Position numbers and translations under genes: made by a program | Notes under the pieces: generated by a model | Database searches by the model: none | Told to the model about the DNA's origin: nothing | The model's input: the letters and a program-made list of their open reading frames with translations, nothing else | Assembly (NCBI GenBank): GCA_002709005.1 | Contig: PAPH01000086.1 | Location: forward strand, 1 to 64,000 | Direction: 5' to 3' | Source: Hyphomicrobiales bacterium | GTDB taxonomy: Bacteria; Pseudomonadota; Alphaproteobacteria; Rhizobiales; Rhizobiaceae | DNA length: 64,000 nt | Part shown: positions 19,019 through 27,877 of the stretch, in pieces | How positions within the stretch are numbered: position 1 is the first letter of the stretch | Layout: each line of letters begins with the position of its first letter

Positions 19019-20821
19019 ATGGGTGCGTGCGATAGCGAGAACGATATCCAGTTGACATTGGTCGAGGGGCTGGCCGGGTCTCTCGGGGCGTCCGTCGCGA
19101 TCTTCGATCGTGACGATACGCTCATTTATTCGTCTCGCAATTTCAGCCGCTTTTTCGCCCTGCCCGAGGAGTGTTTGAAAGTCGGCATCAGGCTGCGTGA
19201 TTTCCTCGGAGCCATCTACGATTGCGGTGTCCGCTTCGGAACCGCGGCAAAGGATGGGGCGGGCATCTCGCGCAACGACTGGATCGCCGAACGCATCGCG
19301 ATCCATTGGCGGGAGCGCCATGAAAACGTCGAGCAACTGCCGGACGGCCGCTGGGTGAAGCTCGGCAAACGCCGCATGCCGGGCGGCCTGCTCATCACCC
19401 ATGTGTTGGATGTCACCGAGCAAAAGCGCTGGGACCATGATTTCGAGGCCGCTCAGGATGATGCCAAGCTGGCCCGGCAAACCTTCGAAAACCTTCCCAA
19501 TCCGGTGCTCGTCAAGGACGAGACCCTGCATATCGTGCTCATCAACAAGGCCTTCTGCCGGCTTCTGGGATTCGAGCAACACGAGATGATCGGACGACGC
19601 GTTGCCGATCTTGTCGGCACGGAGGCCGCGCGATTGTTCGAGGAGCGGGAACGCCGCGTCCTCGAGACTGGCGAGCCGCTGGAATTCGTCGAGGACATTC
19701 CCCATCCCGACGGATCGCTGATCCGCTCCATCACCCGCAAACACCGCATTGGGTCGCCGGGAAACTATTTCGTCACCGTGTCGGTGGACCGCATCACCAC
19801 CCAGTCCGCCGTCAATCACATGCGGCGGCGAATCTCGTCGGTTTCGGGTTCTTCGGACAAACCGGGTGAAAATAACCGGCGAAAGGTGCTCGTCGTCGAC
19901 CAGGATCTCGCCCGCGCGCAGTCCCGCGCCGCGGCGCTTCGCTCTGACGGTCTCGAAGTGATGGCGATCGACGATCTTCGCCAACTCTTGGCGTTTCTCG
20001 ATACGGCGCGAACCATGGATGTCCACATCGACTCGATCGAGGTGACTCCCGAACTGGCAGCGGCACTCGCCGCCAACCCGGCAGCGACCGAATATCCCGC
20101 GCTTGCCCGGCTTCTTGCCGAGCGCGTATCGCGCGATATCGCCCGCCGTACCGCCGAGGCCCAGATCCGGGAAGAAGCCGATAAGACAATTCCCGAATTG
20201 GCCCCACGGGCGCCCTTGGAGCCGGAAGTCGCCGCCGAAGCGCTCGACCCGACGGCGCAACCGGATGAAACATCCGCGAATGCCACAGCTGGCGTGGATG
20301 ATGCCTCCATCGATCACCCGGCCATCGCGGCTCAGCCTCGGGAGGAGAAGCTCCTTCGCATCCACCCGGCTACCCACGTTGCGAAGGACGCCCCGCAGCC
20401 GCCGCCGGCCGCCTCGGGAAAGGTGCGGATTCTGGTGGCCGAGGACAATGACGTCAACCAGATCGTCTTCGAACAGATCCTCGACACGATCGGCGCGGAC
20501 TATCACATCGTCGCCAACGGACAGGAAGCCATCGACTCCTGGCGGGCGTTCAAGCCCGATCTTATTCTGATGGATGTGTCCATGCCCATCATGAACGGCC
20601 ATGAGGCGACGCGGCGGATCCGAGAAGAAGAGGGTGGGGCGGACGGCGGTACTCACACGCCGATACTGGCGGTGACGGCACATGCGATGGCCGGGGATGC
20701 GGACGCTTGCTTCGCCGCCGGGATGGATGACTACATGACCAAGCCGATCAGCCCGGAAAAGCTCGAGCACTCCATTTCCACGTGGGTGCATTCCGGCGCC
20801 CGCTCGGCAAGCGCCTCCTGA
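19019..20821 (+). CDS. PAS-PAS-receiver signalling protein without a kinase domain
   Basis: A 600-residue soluble protein. Two PAS-type sensor segments lie at about residues 10-130 and 150-270. Then comes a stretch beginning KVLVVDQDLARAQ (about 285-345) that looks like a degenerate receiver, an Ala/Pro/Glu-rich linker, and a full C-terminal receiver domain (about 467-590). The latter has the acidic pocket (VAEDND), phospho-acceptor Asp519 (LILMDVSMP), the AVTA threonine and the TKP lysine. No H-box or HATPase domain is present, so it must receive phosphate from another kinase or phosphotransferase. ATG 19019 was preferred over an in-frame TTG at 18974. It lies upstream of a GGDEF-EAL gene on the same strand with a 137-nt AT-rich gap. 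Confidence 0.82.
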   Translation: MGACDSENDIQLTLVEGLAGSLGASVAIFDRDDTLIYSSRNFSRFFALPEECLKVGIRLRDFLGAIYDCGVRFGTAAKDGAGISRNDWIAERIAIHWRERHENVEQLPDGRWVKLGKRRMPGGLLITHVLDVTEQKRWDHDFEAAQDDAKLARQTFENLPNPVLVKDETLHIVLINKAFCRLLGFEQHEMIGRRVADLVGTEAARLFEERERRVLETGEPLEFVEDIPHPDGSLIRSITRKHRIGSPGNYFVTVSVDRITTQSAVNHMRRRISSVSGSSDKPGENNRRKVLVVDQDLARAQSRAAALRSDGLEVMAIDDLRQLLAFLDTARTMDVHIDSIEVTPELAAALAANPAATEYPALARLLAERVSRDIARRTAEAQIREEADKTIPELAPRAPLEPEVAAEALDPTAQPDETSANATAGVDDASIDHPAIAAQPREEKLLRIHPATHVAKDAPQPPPAASGKVRILVAEDNDVNQIVFEQILDTIGADYHIVANGQEAIDSWRAFKPDLILMDVSMPIMNGHEATRRIREEEGGADGGTHTPILAVTAHAMAGDADACFAAGMDDYMTKPISPEKLEHSISTWVHSGARSASAS

Positions 20822-20958
20822 TTTTCAGCAATTTGTACTGTTTTGAACCGCCGCTGCCGCCCACGACTCCACCTTGCAGCGTATCGATAGGACAACGTTA
20901 ACAAATATATTTCATTTTACTAAAATCGGCGACTGAGAATGCAGGCGACACCCACGCG

Positions 20959-22320
20959 ATGAAAGAACAACTCGAGCTGGCACCGGCTGAAGTTGCGGAC
21001 GCAAATGTCGTCGCGCTGACCGATCCCCTGACCGGGCTCGGCAATCGTCGCCGACTGATGGACAAGATCCGCAAGCTCGCGGCCGAACGGGCCGATGACC
21101 CGGCTCCTTTTACTGTCGGTGTCGCCAACATCGACGGCTTCAAACCCATCAACGATCTGTTCGGCCATGCGGCGGGAGACGAGATTCTCTGCCAGATCGC
21201 CCATCGCCTGCGCGCCTGCCTCCCCGACGGCGGTTTTGTCGCCCGGATCGAGAGCGATGAATTCGCTTTCGTGCTTCCCCTGGTCTTCGAGAAGAAGGGG
21301 GCAGAGAAGATCGGCCGCATGTTCAAGGAAGTGCTTTCTGCGCCCTATGATCTGGGCGACCGCAACGTGCGCCTGTCCGCTTCCTTTGGTTTCGCCATTT
21401 ACCCGTTCGCGGGCGAGCAGTTTGCCGAACTGATGAAAAGCGCGGATACGGCCCTGTACCGGTCCAAGCGGCGCGGGCGCAGCCAGATTACCGTCTATTC
21501 GGAAGAGATCGCCGAGGAGATGCGCTACTCGACGGAGGTTGAGCAGGCGTTGCGGCGTGCGATCATCGCTGACGAGGTCGCGGTCAATTTCCAGCCGATC
21601 ATCAATATCGCCGATGGCACGCTTCTCGGTTTCGAGGCGCTGGCGCGATGGACCGACAGGGATCTCGGTTTCATTTCCCCGAACGTCTTCATTCCGCTTG
21701 CCGAAGAGCGCGGTTTCATCGACTCGCTGACCGAAACCCTGCTCCGCAAGGCTTCCGAAACGGCCAAGAACTGGCCGTCGCACATGTTCCTGTCGTTCAA
21801 TCTCTCGTCGATGCAACTGACGGACCCGGCAACGAGCCACAACGTCATGGCGATCCTCAATTCCGTCGGTCTCGATCCGCACAGGCTCGAACTCGAAATC
21901 ACCGAAACGGCGATGATGAGCGATCCGGAAACGGCGGCGAAGGTGATCAACGAGCTGCGGACGGTCGGCATCCGCGTCTCCCTCGACGATTTCGGCACCG
22001 GCCAGTCAAGCCTCGGCCGTCTGCGCGAATTCGCGTTCGACAAGGTCAAGATCGACCGTTCCTTTGTCAACGAGATTACGGTCGATCGCTCGTCGGAGAC
22101 CATCGTCAAGGCGATCCTCGCCATGTGCGAAGGGCTCGACCTCAAGGTGATCGCCGAGGGAATCGAGACACCCGAGCAGGCCGCCAAGCTGCTGGAGCTG
22201 GGATGCAGGGCAGGGCAGGGCTATCTTTTCGGCAAGGCTGTCAACGCAGAGACGACCTATGCGCTGATCAAGTCCGAGCGCGCGGCGCAGAGAAGCCACA
22301 TGACGGCGTCCCACGACTAG
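20959..22320 (+). CDS. GGDEF (degenerate)-EAL protein, probable c-di-GMP phosphodiesterase
   Basis: A 453-residue cytoplasmic protein with no membrane segment. The GGDEF domain (about residues 20-180) starts with DPLTGLGNRRRL, but its catalytic signature reads ESDEF rather than GGDEF, so cyclase activity is doubtful. The EAL domain (about 190-440) keeps its active-site set: GFEALARW, FNLSS, LEITE, DDFGTG, KVKIDRSF, AEGIE and GQGYLFG. It is probably a phosphodiesterase in which the degenerate domain may bind GTP and regulate activity. The neighbouring PAS-receiver protein is a plausible upstream input; this is inferred from position only. Confidence 0.86.
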   Translation: MKEQLELAPAEVADANVVALTDPLTGLGNRRRLMDKIRKLAAERADDPAPFTVGVANIDGFKPINDLFGHAAGDEILCQIAHRLRACLPDGGFVARIESDEFAFVLPLVFEKKGAEKIGRMFKEVLSAPYDLGDRNVRLSASFGFAIYPFAGEQFAELMKSADTALYRSKRRGRSQITVYSEEIAEEMRYSTEVEQALRRAIIADEVAVNFQPIINIADGTLLGFEALARWTDRDLGFISPNVFIPLAEERGFIDSLTETLLRKASETAKNWPSHMFLSFNLSSMQLTDPATSHNVMAILNSVGLDPHRLELEITETAMMSDPETAAKVINELRTVGIRVSLDDFGTGQSSLGRLREFAFDKVKIDRSFVNEITVDRSSETIVKAILAMCEGLDLKVIAEGIETPEQAAKLLELGCRAGQGYLFGKAVNAETTYALIKSERAAQRSHMTASHD

Positions 22321-22409
22321 ACCATCCAGCGCCAAGGCGGAATCGCCTGGTACAGGAAGTTGCTCCAGAATTGAAGCAGTGCTCTGGCCGTCTGGCCCTG
22401 GAGCCTGCG

Positions 22410-23360
22410 CTAGCCCCGCCGGACCTTGGCGAGAGATCTCCACACTTCCAGCAACCCCCGTTGAACCGCGATATCGGCGTCGATCAGCCTGACCTCGATC
22501 CCGCAGGTTTCGAGCGCCGACTGGTAAAGCCGGGCGATGCTGCCGGATGCGACGAGCGCCACGCCGTTGGTTCCCGGCTCCGCGCCCGCGATCTCGGCTC
22601 CGATCAACAGGCCCGTCAGACGGGCGCGGTTTTCGTCCGGCGTCCTGTCCTCGAGCAGATGGGAGGCGCGGACGGAGAAGATGGAATGGGTGATACGGCC
22701 CGCGTCGAGCCAGCCGTCGCGTACGCCGGTGGTGAAGGCGGGATCGCCGGCCTGAACCTCCGCCGCGCCTTCGAGCGAATGGTGGAGGATTGTCTGCCGG
22801 CTCAATACCTCGATCATTTCTCCGGTCATGAAGGTGCGGAAGCTCTGGATCCGGCTGCCCGCCATGCGAACCCATTTCGAATGCAGACCCGGCAGGCAAT
22901 AGCTGTGGGCGCCCTGGCCTTCCATGCTCGCGCCGAACAGGCGGGTTTCCTCGCCGCGCATCACGTCGGCCCCTTCTCCGGACGCCTGGGAGACACCCGG
23001 CAGGATCGTCACGTTCCGCGCGAGACCTGAAATGGTCGTCGCGTGTCCCCACAGGTTTTCGAGTTCGGCCGGCGTGCGCAGATAACCTGCCTCTTTCCAG
23101 CCTTGGCGCGATCCTGCCATTCCGCAGATCAGCGCCGGAAGCTCCCGGGGAGCCTCCAATCGGGAGAGATGCCGGTCGAGAATGGCCTGGAAACCTTCTC
23201 GGCGTCCCGTCTCCAGCCCTTCCTCGCTTTCGCATTCGCCGAGAACCGTGCCGTTGCGGCTCATCAGCCAGAGCCGGAAGCGTCGGGTTCCCCAGTCCAC
23301 TGCGGCGACGTCGGGTGCCGTTGTCAGTGTCGCCTCCCTTGCGAGCCGGCAGGCCGCCAT
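22410..23360 (-). CDS. dgoK: 2-dehydro-3-deoxygalactonokinase
   Basis: Phosphorylates 2-keto-3-deoxygalactonate in the De Ley-Doudoroff galactose pathway. The 316-residue protein has the DgoK phosphate-1 motif VDWGTRRFRLWL, CGMAGSRQGW, the MRGEET motif and the LPGLHSKW motif. The N-terminus may be a few codons shorter than shown. It lies 24 nt after the acyl-CoA ligase on the same strand, but I see no functional link. The aldolase partner dgoA is not in this window, so the gene is separated from its pathway or does another sugar-acid kinase job. Confidence 0.88.
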   Translation of the reverse strand: MAACRLAREATLTTAPDVAAVDWGTRRFRLWLMSRNGTVLGECESEEGLETGRREGFQAILDRHLSRLEAPRELPALICGMAGSRQGWKEAGYLRTPAELENLWGHATTISGLARNVTILPGVSQASGEGADVMRGEETRLFGASMEGQGAHSYCLPGLHSKWVRMAGSRIQSFRTFMTGEMIEVLSRQTILHHSLEGAAEVQAGDPAFTTGVRDGWLDAGRITHSIFSVRASHLLEDRTPDENRARLTGLLIGAEIAGAEPGTNGVALVASGSIARLYQSALETCGIEVRLIDADIAVQRGLLEVWRSLAKVRRG

Positions 23361-23384
23361 TCGAAGCCTAGGCTGGGACGAATA

Positions 23385-25013
23385 TCAGATCGTGGGCAGT
23401 GTATAGTCGCCATATGCGTCCCGGAGCGTCGTCTTCTTGATCTTGCCCGTCGCCGTGTGCGGAATCTCGTCCGCGAAGACGATGTCGTCGGGCATCCACC
23501 ATTTGGCGATCTTGCCGTCGAGAAAGTCACGGATGTCCTCTTTCGTTGCGGACCGGCCTGCCTTCAAAACGATGATGAGCAGGGGACGTTCCGACCATTT
23601 CGGATGATCGACGCCGATAACGGCTGCTTCAGCCACATCGGGATGGCCGACCGCTATGTTCTCTATCTCGATCGAGGAGATCCATTCGCCGCCGGATTTG
23701 ATCACATCCTTCGCCCGGTCGGTGATCTGCATGTAGCCGTATTCGTTGATATGGGCGACATCGCCGGTGTCGAACCAGCCGTCTTCATCGAACTGCTCGG
23801 CGCCGCGGTTCTTGTAATAGGCGCTCGAAATTGCCGGGCCGCGCACCTTGAGCCGGCCGAAGGTTTTGCCGTCCCAGGAAAGCTCGTTGCCGTCGTCGTC
23901 GCTGATTTTCATCTCGACCGTGTAGGGGGCGTGGCCCTGCTTGCTTTGCAGCGCCACTTTCTCCTCTCCTTCGAGGTCGGCGTATTCGGGCTTGATCGAG
24001 CAGATGGTGCCGAGCGGGCTCATCTCGGTCATGCCCCATGCATGCATCACCCTGACGTCGTAGTTCTCCTGGAACTTGCGGATAATGGCCGGCGGGCAAG
24101 CCGAGCCTCCGATGATGACATGATCGAGATCCGGAAGCGAGCCGCCGTGTTCCTCCATATGCTGAAGCAGCATCAGCCAGACGGTGGGAACCGCTGCGGT
24201 GATCGTCACGCGCTCCTGCGTCAGCATTTCGTAAATCGACTTTCCGTCCATACCGGCGCCCGGCATGACCATCGTCGCGCCGACCATCGGCACCGAGAAG
24301 GCCGTTGACCAGCCATTGGCGTGAAACAGCGGCACCACCGGCATGAACCGGTCCTTCGAACTGATGTCGAGCATGTCCGGCTGAATGGCCGTCAGGGCGT
24401 GAAGCGTATTCGAGCGATGGGAGTAGACGACGCCCTTGGGGTCGCCTGTCGTGCCGGAGGTATAGCACATACCGGCCGCCGTGTTTTCGTCGAACCGTGC
24501 CCAGGCAAAATCGCCATCGACCTCGCCGATATAGGCCTCGTAGGAAACCGCGCCGGCCAGCGACGTCTCCGGCATGTGCGCGTCGTCGGTCAGGATGACA
24601 ACGCGCTCAAGGGTGGGCACCTTGGGCGCGAGCGCTTCCGCAAGTTTCACGAAGGTCAGGTCGACGAAGAGCATCCGGTCCTCCGCGTCGTTCATGATCC
24701 AGGCGATCTGTTCGGGGAACAGGCGCGGGTTGAGCGTGTGGTAAACCGCGCCGATCCCCAGAATTCCGTACCAGGTCTCCAGATGCCGCCAGGTATTCCA
24801 GGCCATGGTGGCCACACGATCCCCCAGAACCACGCCGTCGCGGGCGAGCCTTTGCGACAGTTTCAGGCTGCGGCTTCGGATCTCGTCGTAAGTGATTCGG
24901 TGAATCGGCCCCTCAACCGACCGGGAAACCACCTCCCTGCCGCCGTGCATGCGGGCGGCATGATCGATAATCGTATGGGCGAGAAGTGGCCATTCCTGCA
25001 TGAGTCCGAGCAT
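23385..25013 (-). CDS. AMP-dependent acyl-CoA ligase (medium/long-chain or DmdB-like)
   Basis: ANL-superfamily enzyme of 542 residues that activates a carboxylic acid to its CoA thioester through an acyl-adenylate. The P-loop motif [18 protein letters not shown] is at about residues 181-198, the adenylate-binding motif is [11 protein letters not shown], the hinge is [11 protein letters not shown], and the C-terminal catalytic lysine lies in [12 protein letters not shown]. The overall sequence resembles the AlkK/DmdB group (medium-chain acyl or 3-methylmercaptopropionyl-CoA ligase) more than FadD. The substrate remains open. It is divergent from the LuxR-type gene across a 291-nt region. Confidence 0.86.
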   Translation of the reverse strand: MLGLMQEWPLLAHTIIDHAARMHGGREVVSRSVEGPIHRITYDEIRSRSLKLSQRLARDGVVLGDRVATMAWNTWRHLETWYGILGIGAVYHTLNPRLFPEQIAWIMNDAEDRMLFVDLTFVKLAEALAPKVPTLERVVILTDDAHMPETSLAGAVSYEAYIGEVDGDFAWARFDENTAAGMCYTSGTTGDPKGVVYSHRSNTLHALTAIQPDMLDISSKDRFMPVVPLFHANGWSTAFSVPMVGATMVMPGAGMDGKSIYEMLTQERVTITAAVPTVWLMLLQHMEEHGGSLPDLDHVIIGGSACPPAIIRKFQENYDVRVMHAWGMTEMSPLGTICSIKPEYADLEGEEKVALQSKQGHAPYTVEMKISDDDGNELSWDGKTFGRLKVRGPAISSAYYKNRGAEQFDEDGWFDTGDVAHINEYGYMQITDRAKDVIKSGGEWISSIEIENIAVGHPDVAEAAVIGVDHPKWSERPLLIIVLKAGRSATKEDIRDFLDGKIAKWWMPDDIVFADEIPHTATGKIKKTTLRDAYGDYTLPTI

Positions 25014-25186
25014 GTTTTCCTCCCTGAAGCCAGTCCGGATACGCTTGCCATCTTAGGAGGTGAGGGGCTGGAGGCAACTGAATTGTCAAATGAATTCCTG
25101 CAACTAGGGAGGGTGGCGGCCCGCGCGCAAGCCACGTTTGTTAGGCGGAGTTTTACCTTGTTTAGAACTGTTAAAAAAAATGCCGC

Positions 25187-25269
25187 GCCCCTGTTAGTTC
25201 TTTGTCGCACTCCGAAAATAAATATGCTACTTTATGCATGCGGCGGAACACTAGGTAACTAACAGGGGC
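25187..25269. promoter_or_regulatory. 13-bp inverted repeat bracketing the luxR-type promoter region
   Basis: GCCCCTGTTAGTT at 25187-25199 is repeated exactly in inverted orientation at 25257-25269. The arms are separated by 57 bp of AT-richer DNA that could hold the promoter of the LuxR-type gene starting at 25305. The two arms could be paired operator sites for a looping regulator, or a long-loop RNA hairpin in the leader. Which protein, if any, binds is not known; the neighbouring LuxR-type protein is a candidate. The rest of 25014-25186 shows nothing identifiable. Confidence 0.5.
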
Positions 25270-25304
25270 CTGGATGGGAGCGACCGCGTCCTTCAGGAAA
25301 AAAA

Positions 25305-26036
25305 ATGTCACAAATGACTGTTGAGGCGGATCGCGCTGATCTGTTATTGCAGCAACTCGGCGCTTGTAGTTCGCAATTCGATGTATTTCGGTGTTTGCGA
25401 GAAGTAACGCAGAGCTACGGCTTTCGTTTTTTCTCCGTGAATTCAATGCCCAAGGATAGCCAGTTCCGCTTGTCGGAAACGGTTGTCATCACCTCTGCTC
25501 CTTCCGAATTGATCAAGCGACAGGACGGATTCGACAAGTCGGATTCCAACCCGGTCGTGGCCGCCATTCGTGCGACGGGGGCGCCTTTCGAGGTTCGGTT
25601 TGGAGAGCGGGTGAAGGGGGATTGCCGTAAATTCGATCAGGTCGAGCAGATCCTGGCCGAATTCGACCTGTCGACCTGGCTGATCGTTCCGGTCTTCACG
25701 CCGGGGGCAGGAGAGGCTGTCATCTCCTATCTCGGCAACCGTCCGCCGCTTCGCGCTTTCGAATTGGCGGAACTGGCCTTGCTGTCTTCCAAGGCCAAGG
25801 ATCGGTTGACCATGGTTTCGGCGCAGGACAAGCCCCAGGCTTCTCCTTTGACGGAACGTGAACTCGAATGCGTCGTCTGGACGGCCGCTGGCAAGACCAG
25901 CGTCGAGATCGCCAAGATCCTCAATCTCTCGGAGCATACGGTCAATCACTACCTCAACAACGCCACGCGGAAGAGCGGAACCGTCAATCGGACGCAGACT
26001 GTCGCGTCGGCGCTTCGAAACGGATGGATCGACTAG
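25305..26036 (+). CDS. LuxR-family transcriptional regulator (solo, divergent ligand pocket)
   Basis: A 243-residue DNA-binding protein. The first about 170 residues resemble an autoinducer-binding domain (SNPVVAAIRATGAPFEV matches the DPVV...PF.W pattern). Residues about 180-240 form a GerE/LuxR helix-turn-helix (LTERELECVVWTAAGKTSVEIAKIL, then SEHTVNHYLNNATRK). Asn82 stands where quorum-sensing LuxR proteins have the ligand-contacting aspartate, and Val97 where they have tryptophan, so acyl-homoserine lactone binding is doubtful. No luxI lies in the window. AGGAAAA precedes the ATG. Targets are unknown; an inverted repeat lies in its own promoter region. Confidence 0.85.
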   Translation: MSQMTVEADRADLLLQQLGACSSQFDVFRCLREVTQSYGFRFFSVNSMPKDSQFRLSETVVITSAPSELIKRQDGFDKSDSNPVVAAIRATGAPFEVRFGERVKGDCRKFDQVEQILAEFDLSTWLIVPVFTPGAGEAVISYLGNRPPLRAFELAELALLSSKAKDRLTMVSAQDKPQASPLTERELECVVWTAAGKTSVEIAKILNLSEHTVNHYLNNATRKSGTVNRTQTVASALRNGWID

Positions 26037-26078
26037 AGCAATTTCCGATTTTGGCGAAATACGCGAAATCGAAATGCG
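26036..26078. repeat. Imperfect palindromic intergenic element after luxR-type gene
   Basis: The sequence GAGCAATTTCCGATTTT, then about 10 nt, then GAAATCGAAATGCG can fold into an imperfect hairpin. It begins within the LuxR gene's stop codon and ends before the convergent selO gene. A similar GAGCA...TGCTC element occurs at 30788-30832. Short palindromes of this kind are scattered between genes in many rhizobial genomes. It may serve as a bidirectional terminator. Confidence 0.4.
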
Positions 26079-26104
26079 TCAATGAATTCGGTCGTCTGCC
26101 CGAG

Positions 26105-27583
26105 CTATCCGTTTTGACCTTGAGGTGAAACGGTCTGGGATTGATCTTCTTTCGGCCGGGATCTGCAAAGCTCCCGGCCGTATTCTCTCACGGCATCGAT
26201 CTTGCTTTTGAAAGCGGACCAGTCGTCCTCTTCGGCGATCGCCCGCCAGATTTGCTCGACCTCGTCGATCAGCATGGTTTGCGGCTGGGCCGGGAAGTTA
26301 GGCGATGCCATCGCCTCTGCAACGCCATTCATCGGCGCGCGGTCCCGGATCGCCGAGATTGTCGCCCGCCAGACCTCGCCGGCATAAAGGTCGGCGTGCG
26401 GGCTTTGCTCAAGCCTCGTTTCCATCGCGCCGCCCATCATGTCCAGGAACGCGCGCTCGAAGCCTGCTCCGCTCTGCCGCAAGGCCCCATAGAACAGCGC
26501 GACCAGACGATGATCCCGTTCGGGATCGCTTTCGTCACGGAGAAGTCCCAGACGGCCGAACGTGCTGTCCGCCAGCGCCTCGTCGAATTTGGCGGGAAAG
26601 GTCTCCAGCATCGGCTGCAATTCACTCACGTCGCATAGCGGTATCAGGCATTCGCCGAGGCGCGCCAGATTCCAGTAGAGCGCGTCCGGCTGCCGCCCGA
26701 AGGCATAAAGGCCCTGGTGGTCGAAATAGGCCGCGGTGAAGTTCGGATCGAGCACTGGAAGGAAGCGCCAGGGACCGTAGTCGAAACTCTCCCCGGTGAC
26801 CGTGATGTTGTCGGTGTTGAGAACACCGTGCACGAAACCGGCGGCGAACCATTGCGCGCCGAGCCGCGCCACCGCATCGACCACATGGCCGAGAAAATCC
26901 GCGGGTCCGGTCGCGTCCGGCCAGTATTCGGCAATCGAGTAGTCGAGCAGCCTGCGAATGCTCTCGTGGTCTTCGAGAAAAAGAAGCCGCTGGAACGTGC
27001 CGATGCGGATGTGGCTGTGATTGAGCCGTACGAGGACGCTCGAACGGGTGGGGGAGGGCTCGTCGCCACGCACGAGGCTTTCCCCGGTTTCGATCAGGCT
27101 GAGACTGCGTGACGTGTTTACGCCGAGCGCTTCCAGCAGCTCGGTCGCAAGCACCTCGCGAACCCCGCCCTTGAGCGTCAGCCGTCCGTCGCCGCCGCGC
27201 GACCATGGCGTGGTGCCGGAGCCCTTGGTGCCGAGATCCATCAGCCGGCCAGAGCGGTCGCGCATCTGTGCGAACAGGAAACCACGCCCGTCGCCGATAT
27301 CGGGATTGTAAACCCGGAACTGGTGGCCGTGATATCTTAGCGCCAGCGGCGCGGGGAGATTGTCCGGCAGCGGCTGGAAGCGGCCGAAATGGCAAAGCCA
27401 TTCCTCATCGCTCAAGCCATCGAGGCCGATCTCCGCTGCGGCCCGGTCATTGCGGAAGCGCAGATCCAGACTGGGAAATTCGGCCGGCTTCACCGGATCA
27501 TAGAATTCGCTTCCGAGGCGGGTATGCTGGACATCCGGGCGGTATGCGGCCTGTTCGGCGTGGGGGGTAAAAGGGTCGGTCAA
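26105..27583 (-). CDS. selO: Protein adenylyltransferase SelO (YdiU family)
   Basis: Pseudokinase-fold enzyme that transfers AMP from ATP to Ser/Thr/Tyr residues of proteins and is linked to the oxidative stress response. It is 492 residues (E. coli 478). Recognisable blocks are RYHGHQFRVYNPDIGDGRG, LGTKGSGTTPWSRGGDGRL, a GGVREVLATELLEALG helix and HGVLNTDNIT with its metal-binding Asn/Asp. The C-terminus has a single cysteine (ELCRSR) and no selenocysteine context. It is convergent with the LuxR-type gene and has a 16-bp palindrome about 85 nt upstream. Identification is secure. Confidence 0.93.
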   Translation of the reverse strand: MTDPFTPHAEQAAYRPDVQHTRLGSEFYDPVKPAEFPSLDLRFRNDRAAAEIGLDGLSDEEWLCHFGRFQPLPDNLPAPLALRYHGHQFRVYNPDIGDGRGFLFAQMRDRSGRLMDLGTKGSGTTPWSRGGDGRLTLKGGVREVLATELLEALGVNTSRSLSLIETGESLVRGDEPSPTRSSVLVRLNHSHIRIGTFQRLLFLEDHESIRRLLDYSIAEYWPDATGPADFLGHVVDAVARLGAQWFAAGFVHGVLNTDNITVTGESFDYGPWRFLPVLDPNFTAAYFDHQGLYAFGRQPDALYWNLARLGECLIPLCDVSELQPMLETFPAKFDEALADSTFGRLGLLRDESDPERDHRLVALFYGALRQSGAGFERAFLDMMGGAMETRLEQSPHADLYAGEVWRATISAIRDRAPMNGVAEAMASPNFPAQPQTMLIDEVEQIWRAIAEEDDWSAFKSKIDAVREYGRELCRSRPKEDQSQTVSPQGQNG

Positions 27584-27669
27584 AAATTCTTCTCCTGCCC
27601 CTCATATGGGGCGCCGCACGTGACGCGAAAGGGGCTGGAGCAATCTCATGCGTGCCGCCCGCTCATTGC

Positions 27670-27685
27670 AAAACCGATCGGTTTT
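27670..27685. promoter_or_regulatory. Perfect 16-bp palindrome upstream of selO
   Basis: AAAACCGATCGGTTTT is perfectly symmetric and lies 87-102 nt before the selO start codon, inside a 292-nt gene-free stretch (27584-27875). The ACCGATCGGT core looks like a TetR-family operator. No regulator gene for it is adjacent. The remainder of the gap shows only the lysR terminator-like hairpin. Confidence 0.45.
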
Positions 27686-27842
27686 CAAAAAAGCCGACGA
27701 TCTCTTGAAAGGGATAATCCGGCAACCCATATCCTGTTCAACGCCGGGATTTCTCTCCCCCACCCCAAGATCCCGGCCGCCGCCGCCTTTGAGCGGATCG
27801 GGTCGTCCCCTCCCGACCTGACCCAGTCTCGGGCGACGAATA

Positions 27843-27877
27843 GAAGCACCCGTCCGGTTCTGCCGGGCGGGTGTTTC
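27843..27877 (-). terminator. Terminator-like hairpin at the end of the lysR gene
   Basis: An 11-bp stem (CACCCGTCCGG at 27847-27857 against 27863-27873, one G-U pair) with a 5-nt loop, extendable by a few A-T and G-U pairs. It overlaps the lysR stop codon. In the minus-strand direction it is followed by CTATTCG rather than a clean T run; in the plus direction by TTTCAATTTT. It may work both ways. Confidence 0.5.

Noticed and set aside
19019-20821. Reading the PAS-receiver protein as a hybrid histidine kinase
   Set aside because: There is no H-box and no HATPase motif anywhere between the PAS segments and the receiver.
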